DNA of 64,000 nt, taken from the NCBI RefSeq assembly GCF_000631985.1, contig NZ_JFYN01000034.1, positions 496,001 through 560,000 on the forward strand. Reading direction: 5' to 3'. The notes beneath the pieces are model-generated. The model was not told the origin of the DNA. It saw nothing but the letters and a program-made list of their open reading frames with translations, and did no database searches. Origin of the DNA: Pseudomonas sp. RIT288 (GTDB lineage Bacteria; Pseudomonadota; Gammaproteobacteria; Pseudomonadales; Pseudomonadaceae). A program made the translations under genes and the position numbers. This document shows positions 19,121-28,056 of the stretch, piece by piece (within the stretch, counting starts at the first letter, position 1; each line of letters begins with the position of its first letter).

Positions 19121-20158
19121 TTGAGCCAGGAAAAGCCCCGCAAACGCCGTGGCGCCGGACGCGTGACCCTGAATGGGGTGGCGCGCGAGGCGGGTGTTTC
19201 GGCGATTACCGTGTCGCGCTATTTCAATCAGCCGGAAACCGTCTCGCCCGAGCGCCGCGAGCGAATCGCGGCGGCGGTGGCCGAGTTGGGTTACGTGCCG
19301 AATCTGGTGGCCGGCGGACTGGCGTCGGCGCGGGGCAAAATCGTCGGCATGGTGATTCCGAACATCTCCGGGCCGATCTTTGCCAACACCATTCAGGGCT
19401 TCAGCGACACCCTCAGCCGCCACGGTTATCAACTGTTGCTGGCGTCGAGTTACTTCAGTACCGAGCAGGAAGAAAACGCCGTGCGCGCGTTTCTCGGCTG
19501 GTCGCCGGCAGCGCTGGTGCTGACCAGCCACTTTCACAGTTCGGGCACGGAAAAGATGATCGCCGAGGCGGAGATTCCGGTGATTGAAACCTGGGATTAC
19601 CAGCCGGATCGCGAGCCGATGCAGATCGGCTTTTCGCACTATGAAGTCGGTGTGACCGCTGCGCGTTATCTGTACGACAAAGGCTATCGCCGCATCGCCT
19701 TCGTGCAGAACAGCGCACCCGGCGACCATAGTGCCCTGGAACGTCGCGACGGTTACGCCGCCACCCTCCGCGAATTCGGGCTGGAGCCGTGGGTGTTCGC
19801 CCCGGACGCCGACCGCCCGCCGTTCGAGGCCGGCAAGCAGGCAATGGAGGCGCTGATGAACGCCGCTCACCGCCCCGACGCCATCATCTTCGCCAACGAC
19901 AACCTCGCCGCCGGCGGCCTGCTCGCCGGGCAACGCGCCGGCCTCAAGATCCCTGAAGACTGCGCCGTGCTCGGCTTCGGCGATTACCCGTTCGCCGAAA
20001 TGCTCTTGCCGAGCCTGAGCACGATCAAACCACCGGCACTGGAGATCGGCGTGCTGGCGGCAACGCGGGTATTGGAAAGCCTTGGGGTGTTGCCGAGCGA
20101 TGATGTGCAGCGGCTGAATTTATTGCAGTGCAACGTGATCGAGCGCGAAAGCACCTGA
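19121..20158 (+). CDS. LacI-family transcriptional regulator
   Basis: 345 residues. The N-terminal helix-turn-helix (VTLNGVAREAGVSAITVSRYFNQP) and hinge helix (ELGYVPNLVAGGLAS) are followed by a periplasmic-binding-like sensor domain (KIVGMVIPNISGPIFANTIQGF). TTG 19121 is taken as start because AAGAAGGA lies eight bases upstream; a GTG-like frame at 19097 also exists. It most likely represses the divergent TonB receptor-monooxygenase operon through the palindrome at 19020. The inducer is unknown. Confidence 0.9.
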   Translation: MSQEKPRKRRGAGRVTLNGVAREAGVSAITVSRYFNQPETVSPERRERIAAAVAELGYVPNLVAGGLASARGKIVGMVIPNISGPIFANTIQGFSDTLSRHGYQLLLASSYFSTEQEENAVRAFLGWSPAALVLTSHFHSSGTEKMIAEAEIPVIETWDYQPDREPMQIGFSHYEVGVTAARYLYDKGYRRIAFVQNSAPGDHSALERRDGYAATLREFGLEPWVFAPDADRPPFEAGKQAMEALMNAAHRPDAIIFANDNLAAGGLLAGQRAGLKIPEDCAVLGFGDYPFAEMLLPSLSTIKPPALEIGVLAATRVLESLGVLPSDDVQRLNLLQCNVIEREST

Positions 20159-20170
20159 CACACGTGCCTC

Positions 20171-20248
20171 TGTAGGAGCTGCCGCAGGCTGCGATCTTTT
20201 GATTCTGGCTTTAAAAGCGAAAGATCGCAGCCTGCGGCAGCTCCTACC
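20171..20248. repeat. REPIN, family 1
   Basis: CTGCCGCAGGCTGCGATCTT and AAGATCGCAGCCTGCGGCAG are arranged tail to tail, in reverse order relative to most copies, just after the LacI-family gene. Confidence 0.92.
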
Positions 20249-20336
20249 GGTTCTTCGTTACGCCGACCATTGAGCCTGGCTTGAATTGAGGTGGGCTGAA
20301 TTAGCTATGCTCTAAAAAACACCGAGTTGGCCCTAT

Positions 20337-20425
20337 GGCGAGCAGGCTCGCTCCCACAGGGATCAGCTGTGAACACAGAATCAGTGAACAACCGAGGTCC
20401 ATTGTGCGAGCCTGCTCGCGATGAG
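20337..20425. repeat. REPIN, family 2
   Basis: Arms GGCGAGCAGGCTCGCTCCCA and GCGAGCCTGCTCGCGAT are inverted with a spacer of about 48 bases. The right arm lacks the outer GGGA. The 308-bp gap between the LacI gene and the small membrane protein holds only this and the preceding REPIN. Confidence 0.85.
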
Positions 20426-20466
20426 CCCCCGCCAAACAACAGATCCCTATCAGGCAGCCCCCGATC

Positions 20467-20727
20467 ATGCACACCGCCATCATCATCTTCTTCGGCCTGA
20501 TCCTGCTCGCCCTGATGCTCTACATCGGCGAGCGCGTCGGTTTCAGTCGGCAAACGTTGGCCTACAGTTTCGCCGCGCTGTGGCTGGCGCTGACAGTGAT
20601 TAACGGCGCGGTGGGGGTGGTGCATGCCGGGCAGCCGCTGGGTTCGGAGATCGCGGTGGGCAGTGCGGTGTTCGGGGTGCCGATGGCGGCGATGGTGTTG
20701 TTCATGGTGCTGAGCGCCGAGTCGTGA
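20467..20727 (+). CDS. Small three-helix membrane protein of unknown function
   Basis: 86 residues with three hydrophobic segments: IIIFFGLILLALMLYIG (about 4-20), LAYSFAALWLALTVINGAVGV (about 31-51), and VFGVPMAAMVLFMVL (about 68-82). No signal peptide, catalytic motif or known domain was recognised. It has only a weak ribosome site. It converges with the betT gene 24 bp away. It looks like a conserved pseudomonad inner-membrane protein, but function is unknown. Confidence 0.65.
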   Translation: MHTAIIIFFGLILLALMLYIGERVGFSRQTLAYSFAALWLALTVINGAVGVVHAGQPLGSEIAVGSAVFGVPMAAMVLFMVLSAES

Positions 20728-20751
20728 AACGTCCCGGCGCTCATCTGCTGA

Positions 20752-22752
20752 TCAACGCACCAGATGCAGGAACTGCATGTGGCGTTCGTACTGGTCGAGG
20801 ATGTCGTTGATGATCTGCTCTTTGGTGTAGCCGACCAGATCGTAGTCCTGACTGCCCTCGCTCAAGTGCACTTCAGCGCGGTAGTAGCGGCGGTTGTTGA
20901 GCTGCTTGGAACCCATGCCGCCACGGGCGAACGACGGCGTGAAATAGCCGCGCATCTGCACCTGATAGATGAACGGATGCTGCTCACCGTGGCCGATTTC
21001 CAGGCTGATGTTGTCGTGCGCCGGATCCGGCTGCGTGACCACGTTCAAGCCCTTCTCGACGAATACCGCCGTCACTTCTTCAATCGCCGGGCGCACCGTG
21101 GTGTCCATGAAACGGTACACCTCGTCACGCGACGGGAAGTGCACCGCCTGGCTCAAACGCTGGCGCCAGCCGCCCGTGCCACGCCGCGAACCGGAGACCG
21201 GTGCCAGCGAATGCAATTGCGCGATCTGCTTCTGCGATTCCAGATAGAACGCCTTGTGCAGGCCCCACATCATCAGCAGCAAAATCAAAGAGAACGGCAA
21301 CGAGGTCAGCACCACCGCCGATTTCAGCGCATCGATGCTGCCGGAGAACAGCAGCGCGCTGGTCACCAGCGCAGTCATCGCGCCCCAGAACACCCGCAGC
21401 CATTTCGGTCCGTCTTCGTCCGGGTTGCCGCCCTTGGCCGACAGGGTCGAAAGCACTACGGTACCGGAGTCGGCGGAAGTGACGAAGAACACGAAGCTGA
21501 TGAACACCGTCACCGCGATGACGGTCTTGCTCCACGGGTAGGTTTCCAGCAGCAAGTAAAGGCTCATCGACGGATTGTCGAGGGCCGACATGCCCAACGC
21601 CGACATGCCGTGGTTGAGTACCTGATCGATCGCGCTGTTGCCGAAAATCGACATCCACGCCAGGGTGAAACCGAGCGGAATCAGCAGCACACCGAAGACG
21701 AATTCGCGGATGGTCCGGCCACGGGAAATCCGCGCGATGAACAGGCCCACGAACGGCGACCATGCGATCCACCACGCCCAGTAGAACACCGTCCAGCCAC
21801 CGAGCCAGTCGCTTGGTTTGTCGTAGGCGTAGAGGTCGAAACTCTTCATCGGCAGCGCGCCGAGGTAATCGCCGAGGTTCTGGATCAGCGTGTTGAGCAG
21901 GTGCTGGGTAGGCCCTGCGAACAACACGAACAGCAGCAGCGCACAGGCCAGCAGCATGTTGATGTCGGACATCACCCGCACGCCCTTATCCACACCCGAC
22001 ACGGCGACAATGATCGCCGCGCCCATCATCAACGTGATCAGGCCGACCTGAATCCATTGGGTGTGAGCGATGCCGAACAGGTAATCGAGACCGGAGTTGA
22101 GGTGCAGCACGCCGAAGCCCATGTCGGCGCCCAGACCGAACACCGTGGCGATGATGCCGAAGCCGTCCACCGCGTAGCCGATGGGGCCGTTGATGCGCTT
22201 GCCGATCAGCGGGTACAGCGCCGAACGCAAGGCCAGCGGCAGGTTATGCCGGTAAGCGAAGTACGCCAGCGCCATCCCGACGAAGGCGAACACGCCCCAG
22301 CCGTGCAGGCCCCAGTGCAGAAACAGAATCTGCATCGCCTGCCGCGCCGCATCGGCAGTGCCGGCCTCGCCTTGCGGCGGTTGGGCCAGGTGCGTCAGTG
22401 GCTCGGATACGCAGAAGAAAAACAGCGTGATGCTGATCCCGGCGGCGAACAACATGCCGGCCCAGGACAGGTAACTGAACTCGGGTTCGTCGTGGTCGGC
22501 ACCGAGTTTTATCTTGCCGTAGCCCGATAACGCGGTGACCACCACGAAGACCAGATACAGGGTCATCGCGAGCATGTAGTACCAGCCGACCGTATTGGCG
22601 GCCCAGTTTTGCGCAGCCAGCAGCCAGGCGCCGGCCTGCTCCGGCATGGCGATGACAACGAGACCAAACAGCAGAATCACCGTCGCGGCGAAGTAGAACA
22701 CCGGCGGATTCATGCGTACCAGACCGCTGGCGGGGGTAGACGATGCACTCAT
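20752..22752 (-). CDS. betT: BCCT-family choline/betaine transporter
   Basis: 666 residues with twelve predicted membrane helices and a long cytosolic C-terminal tail of about 150 residues, as in BetT-type proton-coupled choline carriers. The conserved BCCT stretch FYWAWWIAWSPFVGLFIARI with RGRTIREF lies near 320-345. The tail is known in BetT relatives to tune activity to osmolarity. A palindrome resembling a TetR/BetI operator lies upstream at 22844-22873. Substrate choline is inferred from length and operator. Confidence 0.88.
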   Translation of the reverse strand: MSASSTPASGLVRMNPPVFYFAATVILLFGLVVIAMPEQAGAWLLAAQNWAANTVGWYYMLAMTLYLVFVVVTALSGYGKIKLGADHDEPEFSYLSWAGMLFAAGISITLFFFCVSEPLTHLAQPPQGEAGTADAARQAMQILFLHWGLHGWGVFAFVGMALAYFAYRHNLPLALRSALYPLIGKRINGPIGYAVDGFGIIATVFGLGADMGFGVLHLNSGLDYLFGIAHTQWIQVGLITLMMGAAIIVAVSGVDKGVRVMSDINMLLACALLLFVLFAGPTQHLLNTLIQNLGDYLGALPMKSFDLYAYDKPSDWLGGWTVFYWAWWIAWSPFVGLFIARISRGRTIREFVFGVLLIPLGFTLAWMSIFGNSAIDQVLNHGMSALGMSALDNPSMSLYLLLETYPWSKTVIAVTVFISFVFFVTSADSGTVVLSTLSAKGGNPDEDGPKWLRVFWGAMTALVTSALLFSGSIDALKSAVVLTSLPFSLILLLMMWGLHKAFYLESQKQIAQLHSLAPVSGSRRGTGGWRQRLSQAVHFPSRDEVYRFMDTTVRPAIEEVTAVFVEKGLNVVTQPDPAHDNISLEIGHGEQHPFIYQVQMRGYFTPSFARGGMGSKQLNNRRYYRAEVHLSEGSQDYDLVGYTKEQIINDILDQYERHMQFLHLVR

Positions 22753-22843
22753 GAAACGTGCACCTCGTGGGGTTGAAACGTGGCTGAAATGATCGGACTC
22801 AGCAAAGGCAAGCCTCCTGTTGTGAGCGGGCAGCGAACCACCG

Positions 22844-22873
22844 GTTTAACTTGAATGAACGTTCAAGTTAAAC
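22844..22873. promoter_or_regulatory. Large palindrome upstream of betT (BetI-like operator)
   Basis: GTTTAACTTGAA (22844-22855) and TTCAAGTTTAAAC-type mirror TTCAAGTTAAAC (22862-22873) form a 12-bp perfect inverted repeat. The centre contains TGAACGTTCA, itself palindromic. It resembles operators of the choline-responsive repressor BetI, and lies about 90 bp before the betT start. No betI gene is in the window. Confidence 0.6.
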
Positions 22874-22916
22874 ATGGATAGGGCGCCAAGGACTAATCGC
22901 ACGGCCAAGCGGTAGC

Positions 22917-22945
22917 TTGTGGCGAGGGGATTTATCCCCGATGGA
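22917..22945. repeat. Single REP-like palindrome, family 3
   Basis: GTGGCGAGGGGATTTATCCCCGATGG contains GGGGATxxATCCCC and recurs near 29148-29169 as CGGGGATAAATCCCCTC. It is a solitary element in the 419-bp betT-epsC gap. Besides the operator palindrome, this gap also carries the following REPIN. Confidence 0.65.
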
Positions 22946-23090
22946 ACGCGCAGCAGCCCTCCCTGTTCCAGCCGGAAATAGCCCGCTTTACGTTAGTTCA
23001 AGGAAGGCTATGACGTGAGGGTCGAACGATTCGTTCACTGCAGAATTGGCTGAATGCCATTATCTTGATTCGACCTGAAACCCGGGCTCT

Positions 23091-23155
23091 GCAGGAGCTG
23101 CCGAAGGCTGCGATCTTTTGATTTTAAAGATCGCAGCCTTCGGCAGCTCCTACAG
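23091..23155. repeat. REPIN, family 1, GAA/TTC variant
   Basis: Arms CTGCCGAAGGCTGCGATCTT and AAGATCGCAGCCTTCGGCAG are separated by only about six bases. Both arms share the GAA/TTC variant. Confidence 0.9.
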
Positions 23156-23171
23156 GGGTTGGTTGAGTGGA

Positions 23172-24098
23172 TTACTTCTGCGTCCCGTCATCATGCTGCA
23201 GATTGGCCTGAGTCAGGTTGCTCCCCGCCGGCACGCTGCGCGTCAGCCACACATTACCGCCGATGGTCGAACCCTGGCCGATGGTGATCCGTCCCAGAAT
23301 CGTCGCCCCGGCGTAAATCACCACGTCATCCTCGACAATCGGATGCCGTGGATGGCCCTTCTGCAACTGCCCGTCTTCATCCGCCGGGAAGCGCTTGGCG
23401 CCCAAAGTCACGGCCTGATAGATCCGCACACGCTCGCCGATGATCGCGGTCTCGCCGATCACCACACCCGTACCGTGATCGATGAAAAAGCTGCGGCCGA
23501 TCTGCGCACCCGGGTGGATATCGATGCCGGTGGCCGAGTGCGCAATCTCCGCGCTGATCCGCGCCAGCAACGGCAACCCGGCGCGATACAAATGGTGCGC
23601 CAGACGATGGTGAATCACCGCCAGAATTCCCGGATAGCACAGCAACACTTCATCGACACTGCGTGCCGCCGGATCACCGTGATAGGCGGCCAGCACGTCG
23701 GTATCGAGCAAGCTGCGCAGGCCCGGCAAGGCCAGGGCGAAATCCTGAATGATACGGATCGCCTGAGCTTCGACGTCAGCCTCGCCTTGAGCGCTGTGCC
23801 GGGCGACATAACGCAACTCCAGCCGCGCCTGCGCCAGCAACGCATTCAACGAAGTGTCGAGGGTGTGCCCGACATAAAAGTCCTCACTTTCCTCACGCAG
23901 ATCCACCGGCCCCAGCCGCATCGGAAACAACGCGCCACACAGCGCCTCGAGAATCTCGGCCATCGCGGCGCGGGACGGCAACTCGCGACCACCCTGCTCG
24001 CCGCTGGCCCGGCCATTCTGGGTACGCCACTGATCCCGCGCGGTACGCAGTTGGCTGACGATGGTCTGCAATTGCCAATGGCTGGAACGCTCGCTCAC
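23172..24098 (-). CDS. epsC: Serine O-acetyltransferase, EpsC type
   Basis: 308 residues. A helical N-terminal domain is followed by left-handed beta-helix hexapeptide repeats (from about 190: ATGIDIHPGAQIGRSFFIDHGTG and VVIGETAIIGERVRIYQ). DHGTG holds the catalytic His/Asp region. It acetylates L-serine for cysteine synthesis. The length and extended N-terminus fit the EpsC branch rather than enterobacterial CysE. The start is GTG at 24096-24098 with a GAGGAG site eight bases upstream. It is divergent from D-cysteine desulfhydrase. Confidence 0.93.
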   Translation of the reverse strand: MSERSSHWQLQTIVSQLRTARDQWRTQNGRASGEQGGRELPSRAAMAEILEALCGALFPMRLGPVDLREESEDFYVGHTLDTSLNALLAQARLELRYVARHSAQGEADVEAQAIRIIQDFALALPGLRSLLDTDVLAAYHGDPAARSVDEVLLCYPGILAVIHHRLAHHLYRAGLPLLARISAEIAHSATGIDIHPGAQIGRSFFIDHGTGVVIGETAIIGERVRIYQAVTLGAKRFPADEDGQLQKGHPRHPIVEDDVVIYAGATILGRITIGQGSTIGGNVWLTRSVPAGSNLTQANLQHDDGTQK

Positions 24099-24288
24099 GG
24101 TAAAGACTCCTCACGGGCGGCCGGACGGTCTGGCCGCGTCAACGGCGACTACTTTACGGCATGCCCACGAAGGCGAATTAAGAACCGATAGTGCTGGACT
24201 AAGCACATTTGGCTATAAGCAATTCACGGTTGCCCCGCTAAAACGGCCTGCCTATAGTCCTGTCATCTTCCTCCGCCAGTACGGGCTC

Positions 24289-25281
24289 ATGATCAAACAA
24301 CAGCTGGATCGCTTTAACCGTCTCGACCTGCTCGGCCAACCCACGCCACTGGAAAAACTCGAACGCCTGTCCGCGTGGCTGGGCCGTGATGTGTACATCA
24401 AACGCGATGACCTGACGCCACTGGCCATGGGCGGCAACAAGCTGCGCAAACTCGAATACCTCGCCGCCGACGCCCTCGCCCAAGGCGCCGACACGCTGAT
24501 CACCGCCGGCGCCTTGCAATCGAACCACGTACGCCAGACCGCCGCATTGGCGGCCAAACTCGGCTTGGGTTGCGTGGCGCTGCTGGAGAATCCGCTAGGC
24601 ACCGACGACAGCAACTACACCAGCAACGGCAACCGCCTGCTGCTCGACCTGTTCGACACCAAGGTCGAGCTGGTGGAAAACCTCGACAACGCCGACGAAC
24701 AACTGGCCGCACTCGCCGTGCGCCTGCGCAGCAATGGCAAGAAACCGTATCTGGTGCCGATCGGTGGCTCGAATGCCCTCGGTGCCTTGGGCTACGTACG
24801 TGCCGGTCTGGAACTGGCAGAACAGATCAAGGACGCCGGCCTGAATTTCGCCGCCGTGGTGCTGGCCTCGGGCAGCGCCGGGACCCACAGCGGTCTGGCG
24901 CTGGCGTTGAGCGAAGCGCTGCCGCAATTGCCAGTGATCGGCGTGACGGTATCGCGCAGCGAAGAAGATCAGCGCCCGAAAGTGCAGGGGCTGGCCGAAC
25001 GTACGGCGGACCTGCTGGGCGTGAAATTGCCGGAGCACTTCAAGGTCGAGTTGTGGGACGAATACTTCGGCCCGCGTTACGGCGAGCCGAATGCCGGGAC
25101 ACTGGCGGCAGTGAAACTGCTGGCCAGTCAGGACGCAGTGCTGCTCGACCCGGTCTATACCGGCAAGGCCATGGCCGGGTTGCTCGACGGGATCGGCCGC
25201 CAGCGTTTCGACGATGGCCCGATCATCTTCCTGCATACCGGTGGGGCGCCAGCATTGTTCGCATATCGGGATTTTCTGTAA
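24289..25281 (+). CDS. dcyD: D-cysteine desulfhydrase (PLP-dependent)
   Basis: 330 residues of the ACC deaminase/D-cysteine desulfhydrase family. IKRDDLTPLAMGGNKLRKLEY near 37-57 carries the PLP lysine (K51), and LQSNHVRQTAALAA and VLASGSAGTHSGL bind the cofactor phosphate. It converts D-cysteine to pyruvate, ammonia and sulfide. ATG 24289 fits the usual family start. In enterobacteria dcyD sits with the same cystine transporter genes that follow here. Confidence 0.9.
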   Translation: MIKQQLDRFNRLDLLGQPTPLEKLERLSAWLGRDVYIKRDDLTPLAMGGNKLRKLEYLAADALAQGADTLITAGALQSNHVRQTAALAAKLGLGCVALLENPLGTDDSNYTSNGNRLLLDLFDTKVELVENLDNADEQLAALAVRLRSNGKKPYLVPIGGSNALGALGYVRAGLELAEQIKDAGLNFAAVVLASGSAGTHSGLALALSEALPQLPVIGVTVSRSEEDQRPKVQGLAERTADLLGVKLPEHFKVELWDEYFGPRYGEPNAGTLAAVKLLASQDAVLLDPVYTGKAMAGLLDGIGRQRFDDGPIIFLHTGGAPALFAYRDFL

Positions 25282-25291
25282 CCGGTAGATC

Positions 25292-25369
25292 AAAAGATCG
25301 CAGCCTGCGGCAGCTCCTACAGGAGTACGCATTCCAAATGTAGGAGCTGCCGCAGGCTGCGATCTTTTT
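25292..25369. repeat. REPIN, family 1
   Basis: Inverted arms AAGATCGCAGCCTGCGGCAG and CTGCCGCAGGCTGCGATCTT lie between dcyD and tcyJ. Confidence 0.92.
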
Positions 25370-25383
25370 CGCGAACAGTAAAT

Positions 25384-25400
25384 ATTCCATAAAGGAATAA
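25384..25400. promoter_or_regulatory. ATTCC/GGAAT inverted repeat upstream of tcyJ
   Basis: ATTCCATAAAGGAATAA contains a perfect 5-bp inverted repeat with GGAATAA, a heptamer that recurs in other sulfur-gene promoters of this window (44675, 47793, 59404). It is upstream of a plausible -10 box (TATAGT, 25443-25448). Confidence 0.45.
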
Positions 25401-25457
25401 CATTTCAAATATTAAGTATTTTCAAGTCTAAAGCAGACATCTTATAGTCTCGCCGCA

Positions 25458-25529
25458 GGCGAATTTCGGGCAAGACGCATAAGCTGCTTTAGGGCACGAT
25501 AACGCAGTCGTTCAATTCCCGGATTCGCC
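25458..25529 (+). promoter_or_regulatory. Long stem enclosing the tcyJ leader
   Basis: GGCGAAT (25458-25464) pairs with ATTCGCC (25523-25529), and CGGG (25467-25470) with CCCG (25518-25521), closing a 47-base loop. A -10-like TATAGT ends at 25448, so the stem would begin near the 5' end of a leader of about 115 bases. Confidence 0.4.
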
Positions 25530-25573
25530 AACTTTCCTTAAGCGTCTTCCATAAGAAAACACAGGGGCTTGTC

Positions 25574-26374
25574 ATGAATTTTTCCGCACTACGTCGCAAT
25601 CTGCTGGTAGGTTCGCTGGGCCTTGCACTGAGCGCCGGCCTGATCGGTCAGGCAACCGCCGGTGAGCAACTGCAACAGATCAAGGACAAAGGCGTTATCA
25701 ACGTCGGCCTGGAAGGCACTTACCCACCGTTCAGCTTCGTTGACGCCGATGGCAAGCTGTCCGGTTTCGAAGTCGAACTCTCCGAAGCTCTGGCGCAGAA
25801 GCTCGGCGTCAAAGCCAAGATTCAGCCGACCAAGTGGGACGGTATCCTCGCTGCACTGGAATCCAAGCGTCTGGACGTCGTCGTCAACCAGGTGACCATC
25901 TCCGACGAGCGCAAGAAGAAGTATGACTTCTCCGAACCGTACACCGTTTCCGGGATTCAGGCACTGGTGCTGAAGAGCAAGGAAGCCGCGCTGAACATCA
26001 AGACTGCCGCCGACCTGTCCGGCAAGAAAGTCGGTGTCGGCCTGGGCACCAACTACGAACAGTGGGTCCGCGCCAACGTGCCGGGCGCTGACGTGCGCAC
26101 CTACGACGATGATCCGACCAAGTTCGCCGACCTGAACAACGGCCGCACCGACGCCATCCTGATCGACCGTCTGGCCGCACTGGAATACGCCAAGAAAGCC
26201 CCGAAAACCGTGGCTGCCGGGGAAGCGTTCTCCCGTCAGGAATCCGGGATTGCCCTGCGCAAAGGCGAGCCTGAGCTGCTGGCTGCGGTGAACAAGGCTC
26301 TCGACGAGCTGCGTGCCGACGGTACCCTTGAGAAGCTGTCGAAGAAATACTTCAACGCTGACGTCACCCAATAA
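25574..26374 (+). CDS. tcyJ: Cystine ABC transporter, periplasmic binding protein
   Basis: 266 residues. A signal peptide (to about residue 29, TAGEQ) precedes a family 3 solute-binding protein with VINVGLEGTYPPFSFVDADGKLSGFEVEL, the typical ligand-pocket stretch. It matches FliY/TcyJ, which binds cystine and related amino acids. AGGGG lies about eight bases before the ATG. The stop overlaps the permease start by one base. Confidence 0.92.
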   Translation: MNFSALRRNLLVGSLGLALSAGLIGQATAGEQLQQIKDKGVINVGLEGTYPPFSFVDADGKLSGFEVELSEALAQKLGVKAKIQPTKWDGILAALESKRLDVVVNQVTISDERKKKYDFSEPYTVSGIQALVLKSKEAALNIKTAADLSGKKVGVGLGTNYEQWVRANVPGADVRTYDDDPTKFADLNNGRTDAILIDRLAALEYAKKAPKTVAAGEAFSRQESGIALRKGEPELLAAVNKALDELRADGTLEKLSKKYFNADVTQ

Positions 26375-27039
26375 TGGAAGAAGCTTTCCAACTCGCACTG
26401 GACTCCGCGCCCTTTCTGCTCAAGGGCGCGTACTACACGGTCATCCTCAGTCTGGGCGGCATGTTCTTCGGCTTGCTGCTGGGCTTCGGCCTGGCCTTGA
26501 TGCGCCTGTCGCGCTTCAAACTGGTGAGCTGGATTGCCCGCATCTACGTGTCGTTCTTTCGCGGCACGCCGTTGCTGGTGCAACTGTTCGTGATCTATTA
26601 CGGCTTGCCGCAATTGGGTCTGGAACTGGATCCGCTGCCGGCGGCGCTGATCGGCTTCTCGCTGAACATGGCCGCCTACGCCTGTGAAATCCTCCGTGCG
26701 GCGATCGGTTCGATTGAGCGCGGCCAGTGGGAAGCCGCTGCGAGCATCGGCATGACCCGTGCGCAGACCCTGCGCCGGGCCATCCTGCCGCAGGCCATGC
26801 GCACGGCATTGCCGCCGCTGGGCAACAGCTTCATTTCGCTGGTCAAGGACACGGCACTGGCCGCCACCATTCAGGTGCCGGAACTGTTCCGCCAGGCGCA
26901 ACTGATTACCGCCCGGACTTTTGAAGTCTTCACCATGTATCTTGCCGCCGCGCTGATCTACTGGATTCTGGCCACGGTGCTGTCGCACCTGCAGAACAAG
27001 TTGGAAGAGCGGGCCAATCGGCACGACCAGGAGTCCTGA
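26374..27039 (+). CDS. tcyL: Cystine ABC transporter, permease
   Basis: 221 residues with about five membrane segments of the HisM/GlnP-type permease family. The coupling loop near 118-140 reads EAAASIGMTRAQTLRRAILPQAMR. It is encoded between binding protein and ATPase genes in the typical order tcyJ-tcyL-tcyN. Confidence 0.93.
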   Translation: MEEAFQLALDSAPFLLKGAYYTVILSLGGMFFGLLLGFGLALMRLSRFKLVSWIARIYVSFFRGTPLLVQLFVIYYGLPQLGLELDPLPAALIGFSLNMAAYACEILRAAIGSIERGQWEAAASIGMTRAQTLRRAILPQAMRTALPPLGNSFISLVKDTALAATIQVPELFRQAQLITARTFEVFTMYLAAALIYWILATVLSHLQNKLEERANRHDQES

Positions 27040-27043
27040 CCCC

Positions 27044-27793
27044 ATGATTGTCGTGGAAAAACTGACAAAGCAGTTCAAGGGTCAAGAGGTGCTCAAAGGC
27101 ATCGATCTTGAGGTGAAAGAAGGCGAGGTCGTGGCCATCATCGGCCCCAGCGGTTCGGGCAAGACCACGTTCCTGCGCTGCCTGAACTTCCTTGAACAAC
27201 CCACCAGCGGCCGGATCAAGGTCGGCGATATCGAGATCGATACCAGCCGCCCGCTGAGCCAGCAACAGAGCCTGGTGCGCAACCTGCGCCAGCACGTGGG
27301 TTTCGTGTTCCAGAACTTCAACCTGTTCCCCCACCGCACTGCACTGGAAAACGTCATCGAAGGGCCGATCGTGGTCAAGAAGATGCCGCGCGAGCAAGCC
27401 GTTGCCCTGGGCATGAAGCTGCTGGCCAAGGTCGGTCTGGCTGGCAAGGAAGATGCGTATCCGCGTCGTCTGTCCGGCGGTCAGCAACAGCGCGTGGCGA
27501 TTGCCCGAGCGCTGGCGATGGAGCCGGAGGTGATCCTGTTCGACGAGCCGACCTCGGCCCTCGACCCGGAGCTGGTGGGCGAAGTGCTGGCGACCATTCG
27601 CGGTCTCGCCGAAGAAAAACGCACCATGGTCATTGTCACCCACGAAATGGGGTTTGCCCGCGACGTGGCCAACCGTGTGGTGTTTTTCGACAAGGGCGTG
27701 ATCGTCGAGCAAGGCGAAGCCAAGGCGTTGTTTGCCAACCCGAAAGAAGAACGCACCAAACAGTTTCTCAGCAAGTTTCTGAATCACGCCTGA
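27044..27793 (+). CDS. tcyN: Cystine ABC transporter, ATP-binding protein
   Basis: 249 residues of the polar amino acid ABC ATPase family. It has Walker A GPSGSGKTT near 33-41, Q-loop FVFQNFNLFPHRTALEN, signature LSGGQQQRVAIARAL and Walker B VILFDEPTSALDP. It is last in the operon. A weak hairpin with four T follows at 27817. Confidence 0.94.
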   Translation: MIVVEKLTKQFKGQEVLKGIDLEVKEGEVVAIIGPSGSGKTTFLRCLNFLEQPTSGRIKVGDIEIDTSRPLSQQQSLVRNLRQHVGFVFQNFNLFPHRTALENVIEGPIVVKKMPREQAVALGMKLLAKVGLAGKEDAYPRRLSGGQQQRVAIARALAMEPEVILFDEPTSALDPELVGEVLATIRGLAEEKRTMVIVTHEMGFARDVANRVVFFDKGVIVEQGEAKALFANPKEERTKQFLSKFLNHA

Positions 27794-27816
27794 GACACTT
27801 ATTGCCTTGAGTCATT

Positions 27817-27838
27817 AACTTCCATGGACGGAAGTTTT
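27817..27838 (+). terminator. Weak hairpin terminator after tcyN
   Basis: AACTTCC-ATGGAC-GGAAGTT is followed by TT, a 7-bp stem with a short T tail, 24 bases after the tcyN stop. Confidence 0.5.
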
Positions 27839-28056
27839 ACTTATCCCGCCTGAAAACCTCTAAATCCCTCCAGCTTAAACCTGTCAAAACAATACCTATA
27901 TGTTCCGCAACAGACACAAGTAATCTGCGGCGCGCTTTCGTGCCTGTGAAATGATTTAAACGGGCCAGCACAAAATCGCAAAAACTCAGGAAAAACCGTA
28001 GTTCCATTCGCCATCAACGCTAGGCAGCATGCCTTATCAGCGTAGGACGCTTCTGA

